Positions 28,359-36,323 of a DNA stretch of 64,000 nucleotides are shown in pieces (the first letter of the stretch is position 1; each line of letters opens with the position of its first letter). A program made the position numbers and the translations under genes. Source of the DNA: Demequina mangrovi (GTDB lineage Bacteria > Actinomycetota > Actinomycetes > Actinomycetales > Demequinaceae); contig NZ_BBLU01000007.1 in assembly GCF_000759715.1 (NCBI RefSeq), forward strand, positions 126,168-190,167. The letters run 5' to 3'. The notes beneath the pieces were generated by a model. That model did not search any database, was not told the DNA's origin, and saw only the letters and a program-made list of their open reading frames with translations.

Positions 28359-29071
28359 TCGTCACCGCCATCGTCGAGATCGCCGACGTGCTCGGCGCGG
28401 CCCTCGCGCCCGTCTTCGCCGAGGTCCTCGACTGGCGCACGCGGCTCGAGCGCTCCCTGGGAACCGAGAGCCCGAGCGGCGGCGCGGTCGACGAGGCGGT
28501 CGAGTGGCTGGTCGCACCCGCGCTCGATGATGCGCGGCCGATGCTCGGCGCCGGCTTCGTCGCGGCCCCGGGCTACCTCGAGGACGCCCCGTGGCACCTC
28601 GCGTGGTGGCTCAGCGCGGCCAACGGTGTGGGCCTCGGCGGGCGCGAGGGGTCGCTGCGCCGCCTCGCTTCCGTGGAGAACCCGCTCGACGCCTCGTTCC
28701 ACGACTACACGCGCCTCGAGTGGTGGCGGGGAGCGGTGGAGTCCGGCGGGCTCTACCTGACGGGTCCGTACATCGACTACCTCTGCACCGACGAGCTCAC
28801 GCTCACGCTCACCGCGCCGGTGACGGTGGACGGTCGGCTCGCCGGCGTGGTCGGCGCCGATCTCTCGGTCGCGCGCCTCGAGCGCCTCACCGACGGCGTG
28901 CTGGGGCGTGCGCCTGTGCCCGCCGTGCTCGGGACCGCCGCGGGACGCGTGATCGCCGCCACGGATGCGGCCGTCGAGCCGGGCACGCCGGCGCGCCGGC
29001 TGGGCTCGACCGGCGAGTGGCATCCCGTCCCCGGCTGCGGCGGGACGCTCGCCGTCGCGCGCAGCGCGTGA
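28355..29071 (+). CDS. Cytosolic Cache (PDC) sensor-domain protein
   Basis: A 238-residue protein without a signal peptide or membrane segment. The fold is recognisable as a PAS-like Cache/PDC sensor by LASVENPLDASFHDYTRLEWWRGAVESGGLYLTGPYIDYLCTDELTLTLTAPVTVDGRLAGVVGADLSV, the pattern usually found outside the cell in chemoreceptors. Here it is translationally coupled to the GntR regulator and divergent from a polyamine transporter, so it is probably an accessory ligand sensor. The ligand is unknown. The start is the ATG overlapping the gntR stop. Confidence 0.72.
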   Translation: MIVTAIVEIADVLGAALAPVFAEVLDWRTRLERSLGTESPSGGAVDEAVEWLVAPALDDARPMLGAGFVAAPGYLEDAPWHLAWWLSAANGVGLGGREGSLRRLASVENPLDASFHDYTRLEWWRGAVESGGLYLTGPYIDYLCTDELTLTLTAPVTVDGRLAGVVGADLSVARLERLTDGVLGRAPVPAVLGTAAGRVIAATDAAVEPGTPARRLGSTGEWHPVPGCGGTLAVARSA

Positions 29072-29108
29072 CGCGACCCACGTCCCGCATCGTGCTCGCG
29101 CACGCGCC

Positions 29109-29146
29109 GTTACGATTGATCCATGGCAGCTTTCCAACGTTGTAAC
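29109..29146 (+). promoter_or_regulatory. Leaderless promoter and intragenic palindrome at the GH127 start
   Basis: TACGAT (29111-29116) lies six bases before the ATG. CAACGTTG (29135-29142) is a perfect palindrome within the first codons, flanked by GTTAC (29109-29113) and GTAAC (29142-29146). AACGTT cores are common in LacI-type operators. No LacI gene is in the window. Confidence 0.4.
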
Positions 29147-31420
29147 AGCACGCCTGCACGGTCCTTCCCGCGCGGTTCCGTCGCCCTCACCGGCGGCCCG
29201 CTCCTCGCAGCGCTCGACCGGTCGATCGCGACCGCTCTCGCCCACGACCCGCAGCGGTTCCTCGCCCCCTACCGCCGCGAGGCGGGCCTGCCCGCCGTCG
29301 CCGAGTCCTACGGCGACTGGGAGTCGCGAGGCCTCGACGGGCATATCGGCGGGCACTACCTGTCCGCGCTCTCGCACCTCTACGCCGCGACGGGCCGCGA
29401 GGACATCCTCGAGCGCCTGCGCGCGATGCTCGACGGCCTCCAGGAGTGCCAGGACGCCGTCGGCACCGGCTACCTCGGCGGCACGCCCCGCGGCGTCGCG
29501 CTCGGGGAGGAGCTCCGCGAGGGTCGCATCGATGCGGAGCCCTTCGCGCTCAACGGCCGCTGGGTGCCGATGTACAACCTCCACAAGGTGTTCAACGGGC
29601 TCATCGACGCCTACGACGCCGCCTGCCAGGACGATGCGCTCACCATGGCGATCGCGTGGGCGGACTGGTGGATGGGCATCAGCGCGCAGCTCTCGGACGC
29701 GCAGATCGAGCAGATCCTCACCGCCGAGTTCGGCGGCATGAACGACGCCTTCTTCCGGCTCGCGACCATCACGGGGCGCGAGGACCTCGTCGCCGAGGCG
29801 CGCCGCTGGTCGCACCGCCTGCTCCTCGACCCCCTCATCGCGGGCGAGGACCGGCTCAACGGGCTCCACGCGAACACCCAGGTGCCCAAGGTGGTCGGGT
29901 ACGCGCGCTCGGGCGCCCCGGACCTCGTCGACGCCGCGCACGTCTTCTGGGACGAGGTGGTGGGCGACCGCACCGTGTCGATCGGCGGGCACGGCGTGCG
30001 CGAGCACTTCCACGCGCTCGACGACTTCCGTCCGATGATCCTCGACCCCATGGGCCCCGAGTCGTGCAACACGTTCGGGATGCTCGCGCTGACCGACCTG
30101 TTCCGTCAGGACTCGAGCCGGCTCGACCTGGTCGAGTACGCGGAGCGCGCGATCCTCAACCACGCCCTCACCGCGCAGCACCCCGAGCACGGCGGCTTCG
30201 TCTACTTCTCCCCGATGCGCCCCGCGCACTACCGCGTCTACTCGAGCCACGGCGAGTCGATGTGGTGCTGCGTGGGCAGCGGCCTCGAGGGCCACTGCCG
30301 CTACGACCGCTTCCTCTTCTCCCGCGACGGCGACAGCCCGCGCGTCGAGATGTTCGAGCCCGCGGTGCTCGACTGGGACGGCCTGCGCGTCGAGGTCCGC
30401 GCCGATCTCACGCGCGAGTGGCGCGTCGAGATCGACGTCGCCGCCGAGGCGCCGCACCGTCGTCCGGTGCGCGTCCGCATCCCCGACTGGACCGATGGCG
30501 CGGTGCTCGCCGTGGACGGCGAGACCGAGGACGTCGCCCCCGGCGTCGGCGAGGTCGCGCTCGATCGGGTGTGGGAGGGCACCACGCGCCTCGTGCTCGA
30601 GCTGCGCCCGCGTCTCACCATCGAGCGGCTGCCCGACGGCTCGCCGTGGGCGTCGTTCCGCTACGGGCCCTTCGTGCTCGCGCATCGTGACGGCGCCGAC
30701 GACCTCGAGGGGATGATCGCGACCGGCGACGGCGCACCCCACCTCGCGCTCGGGCCCAAGCGCCGCATGATCGAGACCCCCGCGGTGCTCGCGAACGGAC
30801 CTGACGGGGTCCTCGAGCTCGCGGCTCAGGGCGCGACGGCGACGCTCACCGCGTGGCGCCTCGACGGCGACGAGCCGGTCGAGGTGACGCTCGCGCTCGA
30901 GCCCTACGCCGGCATCCACGACGAGCGCTGCACCGTGTACTTCCCGGTGGGCGAGTCGGCCGAGGAGCCGCGCGAGATGCTGCGCCGCCTCGACCTCGAC
31001 GAGCAGGAGGACGCGGACGTCGTCGACCTGGTCGCGCCGGGCGAGCAGCAGTCGGAGATGGACCACGGGTACGTCTCGGAGGCCTCGCGGATCGAGTGGA
31101 TCTACGCGGCGCGCTGGCGCATGGCCGAGGGCTGGTTCTCGTACGTCCTCAAGCCGCGCACCCCCGGCGCGCACGTGGTCCGGATCCGGACCCTCGTCGA
31201 CCGGCCCGACGGCACGGAAGGAGCGGTCGTGCGCCTCGCGGGCGAGGTCGCGACGCCGGTCGCGACCGAGCAGCGCAACATCCCGCTCTACGGCGACATC
31301 GTCGAGGCCCTCTACGCGGTCGACGTCCCGGCCGAGGGCGTCGAGGTGCGCTTCGAGGCCGGTTCGGGCGGGGCCACCGCGGGCGTCGTCGCGGTCGCGC
31401 TCATGACGCCCGCCTCCTGA
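29123..31420 (+). CDS. Glycoside hydrolase family 127 (DUF1680), probable beta-L-arabinofuranosidase
   Basis: A 765-residue protein without a signal peptide. GH127 landmarks are GGHYLSALSHLYAAT, MYNLHKVFNGLIDAY, HANTQVPKVVG, ESCNTFGMLALTDLF and ESMWCCVGSGLEGH. In the characterised enzyme HypBA1 the corresponding Glu, Cys and Cys-Cys residues hold zinc and supply the catalytic Cys. Here they are the E and C of ESCN and the CC of MWCC. The (alpha/alpha)6 barrel is followed by beta-sandwich domains. The exact sugar is not provable. A leaderless start is likely. A strong terminator follows. Confidence 0.88.
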   Translation: MAAFQRCNSTPARSFPRGSVALTGGPLLAALDRSIATALAHDPQRFLAPYRREAGLPAVAESYGDWESRGLDGHIGGHYLSALSHLYAATGREDILERLRAMLDGLQECQDAVGTGYLGGTPRGVALGEELREGRIDAEPFALNGRWVPMYNLHKVFNGLIDAYDAACQDDALTMAIAWADWWMGISAQLSDAQIEQILTAEFGGMNDAFFRLATITGREDLVAEARRWSHRLLLDPLIAGEDRLNGLHANTQVPKVVGYARSGAPDLVDAAHVFWDEVVGDRTVSIGGHGVREHFHALDDFRPMILDPMGPESCNTFGMLALTDLFRQDSSRLDLVEYAERAILNHALTAQHPEHGGFVYFSPMRPAHYRVYSSHGESMWCCVGSGLEGHCRYDRFLFSRDGDSPRVEMFEPAVLDWDGLRVEVRADLTREWRVEIDVAAEAPHRRPVRVRIPDWTDGAVLAVDGETEDVAPGVGEVALDRVWEGTTRLVLELRPRLTIERLPDGSPWASFRYGPFVLAHRDGADDLEGMIATGDGAPHLALGPKRRMIETPAVLANGPDGVLELAAQGATATLTAWRLDGDEPVEVTLALEPYAGIHDERCTVYFPVGESAEEPREMLRRLDLDEQEDADVVDLVAPGEQQSEMDHGYVSEASRIEWIYAARWRMAEGWFSYVLKPRTPGAHVVRIRTLVDRPDGTEGAVVRLAGEVATPVATEQRNIPLYGDIVEALYAVDVPAEGVEVRFEAGSGGATAGVVAVALMTPAS

Positions 31421-31441
31421 CGCGCGCGGCCACGGCCGCAG

Positions 31442-31481
31442 ACGACGAGGGGCCCGGCCGAACGGCCGGGCCCCTCGTCGT
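31442..31481. terminator. Bidirectional terminator
   Basis: Perfect 19-bp arms (31442-31460 and 31463-31481) with a two-base loop, between convergent genes. Confidence 0.85.
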
Positions 31482-31489
31482 GCGACGGG

Positions 31490-32386
31490 TTACTTCTCGT
31501 CGCTCTTGAGCTCCTCGGCGGCGTCCTCCCAGACATCGCCGGCGTCGTCGATGGTCGAGACGACCTCCTCGGTCGCGCGGGCGCGGGCCTCGTCGGCCGC
31601 CTCCTTCACCTTCTTGGCCTCGGACACCGCGGTGTCCTTGACCTTGGTGAAGGCCGGACCGGCGACGTCCGCGACCTTCTTCGCCTCGGTCACCGCGGTG
31701 TCCTTGACGTGCTCGGCGGCCGGCACCGCGGCCTCCTTGACCTTCTCGTACGTGGGCCCGGCCTTGTCGGTGATGACCTCGGCGGCGGCGTTGGCGGCGG
31801 CGGTCGCGGCGTCCGCGGCCTTCTTCGCGGCGTCCGCGGCGGCGTCGACGGCCTTGTTCACGTTGCGGCGGACCTGGTCCTTGAGGTCGCCCTCGGCGGC
31901 GAACTCCCACTCCTCGTCCTCGCCGGCCCAGGCGTCGCGACCCTGGTCGCGGCGGGCCCACACGACGACGGCCGCGGCGGCGGCTCCCGCCAGCATGATC
32001 GGGATGAGCACCTTGCCCCACGAGCGGCCCTTCGGCTCGTCCGCGTCCGTGTACGCCGCATCGTCCACCGCGGCCAGTACGGCCGGGATGGCCGCGCCGA
32101 CGATCGCGGCGTGCGCGACGTCCGTCCACTCCGACGCCTTGACGCCGGCCTTGTGGACGTAGGGCGAGGCCTTCTTCGCACCCGAGTGGTACGCGTCCTG
32201 GACCTTGGGCGAGGCCCAGTCCTTCGCGTGCTCGACCTGCGGGCCGGCCCACTCCTTCGCCCGGGCAGCAGCCTTGCGCGCGGCGACCGACGCCTCTCGT
32301 GCCGCCTCCCGCGCCGCCTTGGCCGCATCGGCCGCCTGGTCGCGCGCCTTGTCGGCGTCAAAGCTCTGGAAAGTCACCTTGCTCAT
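31490..32386 (-). CDS. Ala/Lys-rich helical membrane-anchored protein (apolipoprotein/LEA-like), unknown function
   Basis: A 298-residue low-complexity protein. Residues 1-120 are Ala/Lys/Asp helix, followed by one membrane segment (about 128-147, VLIPIMLAGAAAAAVVVWA), then a long Ala/Lys/Val helix with repeated units of the type VKDTA-V-(T/S)-EAKKV (three related copies). The composition resembles LEA and YtxH-like stress proteins, but no function can be assigned. The ATG is preceded by GGAGGAG. It is convergent with GH127 and divergent from ppiA. Confidence 0.75.
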   Translation of the reverse strand: MSKVTFQSFDADKARDQAADAAKAAREAAREASVAARKAAARAKEWAGPQVEHAKDWASPKVQDAYHSGAKKASPYVHKAGVKASEWTDVAHAAIVGAAIPAVLAAVDDAAYTDADEPKGRSWGKVLIPIMLAGAAAAAVVVWARRDQGRDAWAGEDEEWEFAAEGDLKDQVRRNVNKAVDAAADAAKKAADAATAAANAAAEVITDKAGPTYEKVKEAAVPAAEHVKDTAVTEAKKVADVAGPAFTKVKDTAVSEAKKVKEAADEARARATEEVVSTIDDAGDVWEDAAEELKSDEK

Positions 32387-32513
32387 CCTGCGCTCCTCCT
32401 GGTCCGTGCCTGTTTCATCCTTCTCATCGGACAACAGCCACGCGTCCTCAACCCTTCCGTCCATCGTGCCACTTGCGGCGCGCACATGCGAGGGCCATGG
32501 AACAATGGCGGGC

Positions 32514-33053
32514 ATGATCGCAACCCTTCAGACCACCGCCGGGGACATCCGCATCGAGCTGTTCCCCAACCACGCGCCCGTGACCGTGAAGAACTTCGTG
32601 GGCCTCGCCACCGGCGAGAAGGAGTGGAAGAACCCCCAGACCGGAGAGAAGTCGACCGAGCCCTTCTACGACGGACTGGTGTTCCACCGCGTCATCGACG
32701 GCTTCATGGTCCAGGGCGGCTGCCCGCTCGGCACCGGCACCGGCGGACCCGGCTACAACTTCGACGACGAGATCCACCCGGAGCTCCGCTTCGACGAGCC
32801 CTACCTGCTCGCCATGGCGAACGCCGGCCAGCGCCTCAACCCCATCACCGGCCGCCCGGGCGGCACCAACGGCTCGCAGTTCTTCATCACCGTGGACAAG
32901 CCGAGCTGGCTCAACGGCAAGCACACCATCTTCGGCAAGGTCGCGGACGAGGAGTCCAAGGCCGTTGTGGACAAGATCTGCGCCGTCCCGACCGACGGCC
33001 GCGACCGTCCGCTCGAGGACGTGATGATCACGTCCGTCACCATCGCCGAGTAA
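32514..33053 (+). CDS. ppiA: Peptidyl-prolyl cis-trans isomerase (cyclophilin)
   Basis: A 179-residue cytosolic cyclophilin. FHRVIDGFMVQGG contains the catalytic Arg, NGSQFFIT and HTIFGKV are standard cyclophilin segments. It accelerates proline isomerisation in protein folding. The chosen ATG is eight bases after AACAAT and has no RBS. A second ATG three codons earlier overlaps that box and is less likely. Synteny with the mycobacterial ppiA next to crgA is conserved. Confidence 0.93.
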   Translation: MIATLQTTAGDIRIELFPNHAPVTVKNFVGLATGEKEWKNPQTGEKSTEPFYDGLVFHRVIDGFMVQGGCPLGTGTGGPGYNFDDEIHPELRFDEPYLLAMANAGQRLNPITGRPGGTNGSQFFITVDKPSWLNGKHTIFGKVADEESKAVVDKICAVPTDGRDRPLEDVMITSVTIAE

Positions 33054-33059
33054 GACTCG

Positions 33060-33845
33060 ATGGCTCACGATCCGGGTGCCGCGGCGCCCACGTGCCCGCG
33101 GCACCCGGATCGGGTGTCCTACGTCCGCTGCCAGCGCTGCGGACGCCCCACCTGTCCCGAGTGCCAGCGCCCGGCGTCGGTGGGCATCCAGTGCGTCGAC
33201 TGCGTGCGCGAGGCGGCAGCCCAGCGGCGACCGCTGGTCAACCGTCTGGGCTTCACGAGCGCGCACGGGACGCCCTATGTGACGTACGCGCTCATCGCCG
33301 CCAACGTGCTCGCGTTCCTCTACGGCACCTACGTGCTCGGCACGGGTCACTGGCGCGTCGACTGGGCCCTGATCCCCAATCCCGGGGTCTACCAGGAGTT
33401 CATCGCCGGCGGCGGAGACGAGTGGTACCGCTGGATCACGTCCGGCTTCCTGCACTTCGGGCTGTGGCACCTGGGCATGAACATGTTCGTGCTGTGGCAG
33501 TTCGGCACCCAGCTGGAGCCGATCATGGGCCGCCTGCGCTACGGGCTGCTCTACCTGGCGGCGCTGCTGGGCGGCTCGGCTTCGGTCATGCTGCTGGCGT
33601 CGGGCGGCATCCACGGCGGTGCGTCGGGGGCGATCTTCGGGCTCATCGCGGGCTACGCGGTCGTCCTGAAGAAGCTGCGGCTCGACTACCGCTCGCTCAT
33701 CACCACCGCGGGCCTGTGGCTGGTGCTGGGCTTCGTCATCCCGGGCGTCTCGTGGGAGGGCCACCTGGGAGGCGCGGTCGCCGGCGCGGCGACGATGCTC
33801 GCGATGCTCCACTGGGTGGACCGCAAGCCGGCCGTCCGGCAGTAG
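33060..33845 (+). CDS. Rhomboid family intramembrane serine protease with N-terminal zinc-binding region
   Basis: A 261-residue protein. Residues about 10-50 carry CPRH, CQRCGRPTCPEC and CVDC motifs, a B-box-like zinc site. Six membrane segments follow. The rhomboid catalytic Ser is in GGASGAIFG and the His in SWEGHLGG, and WHLGMNMFVLW is the conserved H/N loop. It cleaves membrane proteins within the bilayer. Substrates are unknown. It starts seven bases after the ppiA stop. Confidence 0.9.
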   Translation: MAHDPGAAAPTCPRHPDRVSYVRCQRCGRPTCPECQRPASVGIQCVDCVREAAAQRRPLVNRLGFTSAHGTPYVTYALIAANVLAFLYGTYVLGTGHWRVDWALIPNPGVYQEFIAGGGDEWYRWITSGFLHFGLWHLGMNMFVLWQFGTQLEPIMGRLRYGLLYLAALLGGSASVMLLASGGIHGGASGAIFGLIAGYAVVLKKLRLDYRSLITTAGLWLVLGFVIPGVSWEGHLGGAVAGAATMLAMLHWVDRKPAVRQ

Positions 33846-33885
33846 CGGCTCCGCCCTTCGCGGCCCGCCCGCGCCCTTTCACCGA

Positions 33886-33911
33886 GGCCCCGTCGCTCCA
33901 GCGGCGGGGCC
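33886..33911 (+). terminator. Terminator after the rhomboid gene
   Basis: GGCCCCGTCGC (33886-33896) pairs with GCGGCGGGGCC (33901-33911), including one G-U pair, with loop TCCA. Confidence 0.75.
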
Positions 33912-33941
33912 TTCGTGCTGCGCTGGCGCGCCCATCTCGTG

Positions 33942-34069
33942 ATGGGGCATCTACGGTCGCTTCCCGCGCCCACGTGCACGCCATGGGGCGCACACGGTCG
34001 GCTCGCGCGGCGACCCCCATCGCCCCATGGGAGGCGGCGCAGGCGGCGAGGCGACCGTCAGCGCCCCAT
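33942..34069. repeat. Inverted pair of 60-bp dimeric ATGGGGC elements (copies 2 and 3)
   Basis: Forward boxes ATGGGGCATCTACGGTCGC (33942-33960) and ATGGGGCGCACACGGTCGG (33983-34001) are 41 bases apart. Reverse boxes at 34010-34028 and 34051-34069 are also 41 apart. The two dimers face each other across eight bases. The spacing equals that of copy 1 (9696/9737). They lie between a terminator and the DnaA-box-like cluster. Confidence 0.65.
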
Positions 34070-34122
34070 TCCGCATGGAGAGGCGGCACGCCCCGGACTG
34101 CCGCCGCGGGCCTGCGGAACGG

Positions 34123-34320
34123 CTGTCCACATGCCGGACCGGGGTTATCCCCGGATCCGCCCCGGTTCATCCACAAGCGGAGCCTGTGGACAAGTACGTG
34201 GGCGAATGCCGTAATCCCCACACTCATCCACAGATGTGAATGACATCCGTGTAGTTATCCCCATCGTTGTGCACACCCTGGGATAACTACACGGATGTGT
34301 TTTTGTCCACCGCTGTGGAG
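34123..34320. other. Cluster of about 11 DnaA-box-like sites with a perfect 19-bp inverted repeat
   Basis: 9-mers resembling TTGTCCACA/TTATCCACA: 34123 CTGTCCACA, 34145 TTATCCCCG, 34167 TCATCCACA, 34185 (minus strand) TTGTCCACA, 34212 TAATCCCCA, 34224 TCATCCACA, 34255 TTATCCCCA, 34267 TTGTGCACA, 34278 (minus) TTATCCCAG, 34303 TTGTCCACC, 34312 (minus) CTCCACAG. Arms 34243-34261 and 34280-34298 form a perfect inverted repeat that brackets the TTGTGCACA box. A 17/21 direct copy of the right arm is at 34327-34347. The region lies between two convergent stop codons and is AT-richer than its surroundings. Confidence 0.6.
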
Positions 34321-34351
34321 GAATCTGGGGAGAACTACAGGGGTGTGATTC

Positions 34352-34600
34352 CTACTTCCAGCGGGTGAGGAGCCCCATGCCCACGGCCATGAGCACGAAG
34401 CCCACGATGAGGTTCATGTCGCCGATGCCCGGGATGGGCCAGTTGGCCTTGGTGACGTAGTAGACGACGATCCACACCGGACCCGCGACGAGCAGCGTCA
34501 GGGCGGTCGGCAGCAGCCACTTGGGGTTGTCGGACTGGGGCTTGCCCAGGTTGCGGGGGGCCTTGTAGACCTTCGCGTCGCTCTTCTTCGATCTCGCCAC
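34352..34600 (-). CDS. crgA: Cell division protein CrgA
   Basis: An 82-residue protein with a basic N-terminus (ARSKKSDAKVYKAP) and two membrane segments (PTALTLLVAGPVWIVVYYV and MNLIVGFVLMAVGMGLLTRWK), the CrgA pattern. CrgA coordinates FtsZ, FtsI and wall synthesis at the actinobacterial septum. I chose the GTG because CGGAG lies seven bases upstream. An ATG eight codons earlier is the alternative. It is in the conserved neighbourhood of ppiA and the pkn operon. Confidence 0.92.
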   Translation of the reverse strand: MARSKKSDAKVYKAPRNLGKPQSDNPKWLLPTALTLLVAGPVWIVVYYVTKANWPIPGIGDMNLIVGFVLMAVGMGLLTRWK

Positions 34601-34720
34601 TGCAGTACTCCGTCGCTCAGCCATGCCCGCGCACCCGCGCGGGGGACCCCACCAGGGTACCGAGCGTGTCGCACGGAACGGGATTCCCGGACGATGCCCC
34701 CTCCCGTAGGCTGGTGCATC

Positions 34721-35536
34721 ATGTCGTCCTCGCTGGAAGCCCCCGCCCAGCCCGAGGCCTCGGAGCCGGCACGCGCCACCCGCGGCCCGGGCGTCGGCAC
34801 GCGCCTCGTCTCGCTCATCGGCGAGCTGTGCATCATCGCCGGAGCCGTCGTCGGCCTCTACGTCGTGTGGCAGCTGTTCTACACGGACGTGGTCGCGGAC
34901 CGCGAGCAGGCCGAGGTGGTCGACGAGCTCGACTGGGCCTACACGGGTGCCATCACCGCGGACGAGGCCGAGCCCGACACGGGCCCGCAGATCCTTCCGG
35001 ACGAGCTCCACCTGTCGCCGGACACGGCTCCCGTGATGGACGAGCCGGCATTCACCGAGACCTTCGCGACGTTCTACGTCCCGCGCTGGGGCACGGACTA
35101 CGTCAAGCCCATCTCGCAGGGCGTGACGCGCCTGGACGTGCTCGACGTCCTCGGCATCGGCCACTACCCCGGCACCGGGATGCCCGGCGCGTACGGCAAC
35201 TTCGCCATCAGCGCGCACCGCACCACCTACGGCAAGCCGTTCAACCGGATCGCGGAGCTCCAGGCCGGCGACGCGCTCGTGGTGCAGACCGAGGACGCCT
35301 GGTACGTCTACCGCATGACGGACCACCTCATCGTCACCCCTGAGCACGTCGAGGTCATCGCGCCCAACCCTTACGTCATCGGCGGCGAGGCCGACGGTCA
35401 CTACATCACGCTGACGACCTGCCACCCGATGTTCTCCGCCGCCGAGCGGTACATCGTCCACGGCGAGCTCGAGTACTGGGCTCCCACCGGCAACGGCGTC
35501 CCGCCCGAGATCCTCGAGGAGATCCCCCAGCCATGA
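34721..35536 (+). CDS. Class E sortase
   Basis: A 271-residue transpeptidase. An N-terminal membrane segment (about 30-52) is followed by an extracellular domain with the catalytic His in FAISAHRTTYG, the Cys in ITLTTCHPMFS and the Arg in AAERYIVHG. The TLTTC motif is typical of class E, which anchors LAXTG-type proteins to the wall of high-GC Gram-positives. The ATG follows TAGGCT (34707-34712) by eight bases with no RBS, so it may be leaderless. It overlaps the next gene by four bases (ATGA). Confidence 0.92.
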   Translation: MSSSLEAPAQPEASEPARATRGPGVGTRLVSLIGELCIIAGAVVGLYVVWQLFYTDVVADREQAEVVDELDWAYTGAITADEAEPDTGPQILPDELHLSPDTAPVMDEPAFTETFATFYVPRWGTDYVKPISQGVTRLDVLDVLGIGHYPGTGMPGAYGNFAISAHRTTYGKPFNRIAELQAGDALVVQTEDAWYVYRMTDHLIVTPEHVEVIAPNPYVIGGEADGHYITLTTCHPMFSAAERYIVHGELEYWAPTGNGVPPEILEEIPQP

Positions 35537-35700
35537 TCTTCCCCGCCGTCTGGCGCATCCTGCCCGGCCCCGCGTGGCTGCGGGTGCTGTTCGTGCTGCT
35601 CATCATCGCGGCGGTCGTCGGCGCGCTGTTCCAGTGGGTCTACCCGTGGTTCTCGGTGACCTTCGACATCGAGGAGGCAAGCGTGGAGGCTGTCCCGTGA
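35533..35700 (+). CDS. 55-residue single-pass membrane protein
   Basis: An ORF of 55 residues: amphipathic IFPAVWRILPGPAWLR, then one membrane segment (VLFVLLIIAAVVGALFQWVYPWF), then an acidic tail ending EAVP. Its ATG overlaps the sortase stop (ATGA) and its TGA overlaps the GTG of the following gene (GTGA), so it is translationally locked into the operon and very likely real. It contains GGAGG for the downstream start. Function unknown; the context suggests an envelope partner of sortase E or CrgA. Confidence 0.75.
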   Translation: MIFPAVWRILPGPAWLRVLFVLLIIAAVVGALFQWVYPWFSVTFDIEEASVEAVP

Positions 35701-36323
35701 CGCGCATCCTGGTGGTCGACAACTACGACTCGTTCGTCTACACGATCGTCGGATACCTGCGTCAGATGGGCGCGGAGACCGTGGTCGTGAGGAACGATGC
35801 GGTGGCGGACGCCGGCGCGGTCGGCGACTACGACGGCGTCCTCATCTCCCCCGGCCCCGGAACGCCCGCGGAGGCCGGCGCCTCCATGGACGTCATCCGG
35901 CAGTGCGCCGAGGCGGGTGTCCCGATGCTCGGCATCTGCCTCGGGCATCAGGCGCTGGCCGAGGTCTACGGCGGCGTGGTCTCGCACGCCCCGGAGCTCA
36001 TGCACGGCAAGACGTCCGCGGTGACCCACGACGGCGCCTCGGTCCTCGCCGGGCTCGCGTCGCCGTTCACCGCGACGCGCTACCACTCGCTGGCGGTCGA
36101 GAACCCGACGGTCCCGGACGAGCTCGAGGTCACGGCGTCGACGGCGAACGGCATCATCATGGGCCTCAAGCACAAGGAGCTGCCGCTGCACGGCGTCCAG
36201 TTCCACCCCGAGTCGGTGCTGACGGAGGGCGGCCACCGCCTGCTCGCCAACTGGCTCGAGGTCTGCGGCATGCCCGACGCCGAGGGGCGATCGGCGGGCC
36301 TCAGCCCGCTCGTGCGGCGGTAG
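35697..36323 (+). CDS. Aminodeoxychorismate/anthranilate synthase component II (glutamine amidotransferase)
   Basis: A 208-residue class I glutamine amidotransferase. The catalytic Cys is in LGICLGHQA, the His/Glu in GVQFHPES, and the N-terminus ILVVDNYDSFVYTIVGYL is typical of PabA/TrpG. It supplies ammonia for p-aminobenzoate or anthranilate synthesis. The partner component I is not in the window, so the two roles cannot be separated. The GTG start is preceded by GGAGG. The last 23 bases overlap the convergent MFS gene. Confidence 0.9.
   Translation: MTRILVVDNYDSFVYTIVGYLRQMGAETVVVRNDAVADAGAVGDYDGVLISPGPGTPAEAGASMDVIRQCAEAGVPMLGICLGHQALAEVYGGVVSHAPELMHGKTSAVTHDGASVLAGLASPFTATRYHSLAVENPTVPDELEVTASTANGIIMGLKHKELPLHGVQFHPESVLTEGGHRLLANWLEVCGMPDAEGRSAGLSPLVRR

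Noticed and set aside
34123..34320. The DnaA-box-like cluster as the primary oriC
   Set aside because: dnaN-recF-gyrB-gyrA would then be transcribed against replication, and the dnaA-dnaN gap already shows DnaA-box-like sites. Kept as an auxiliary locus.
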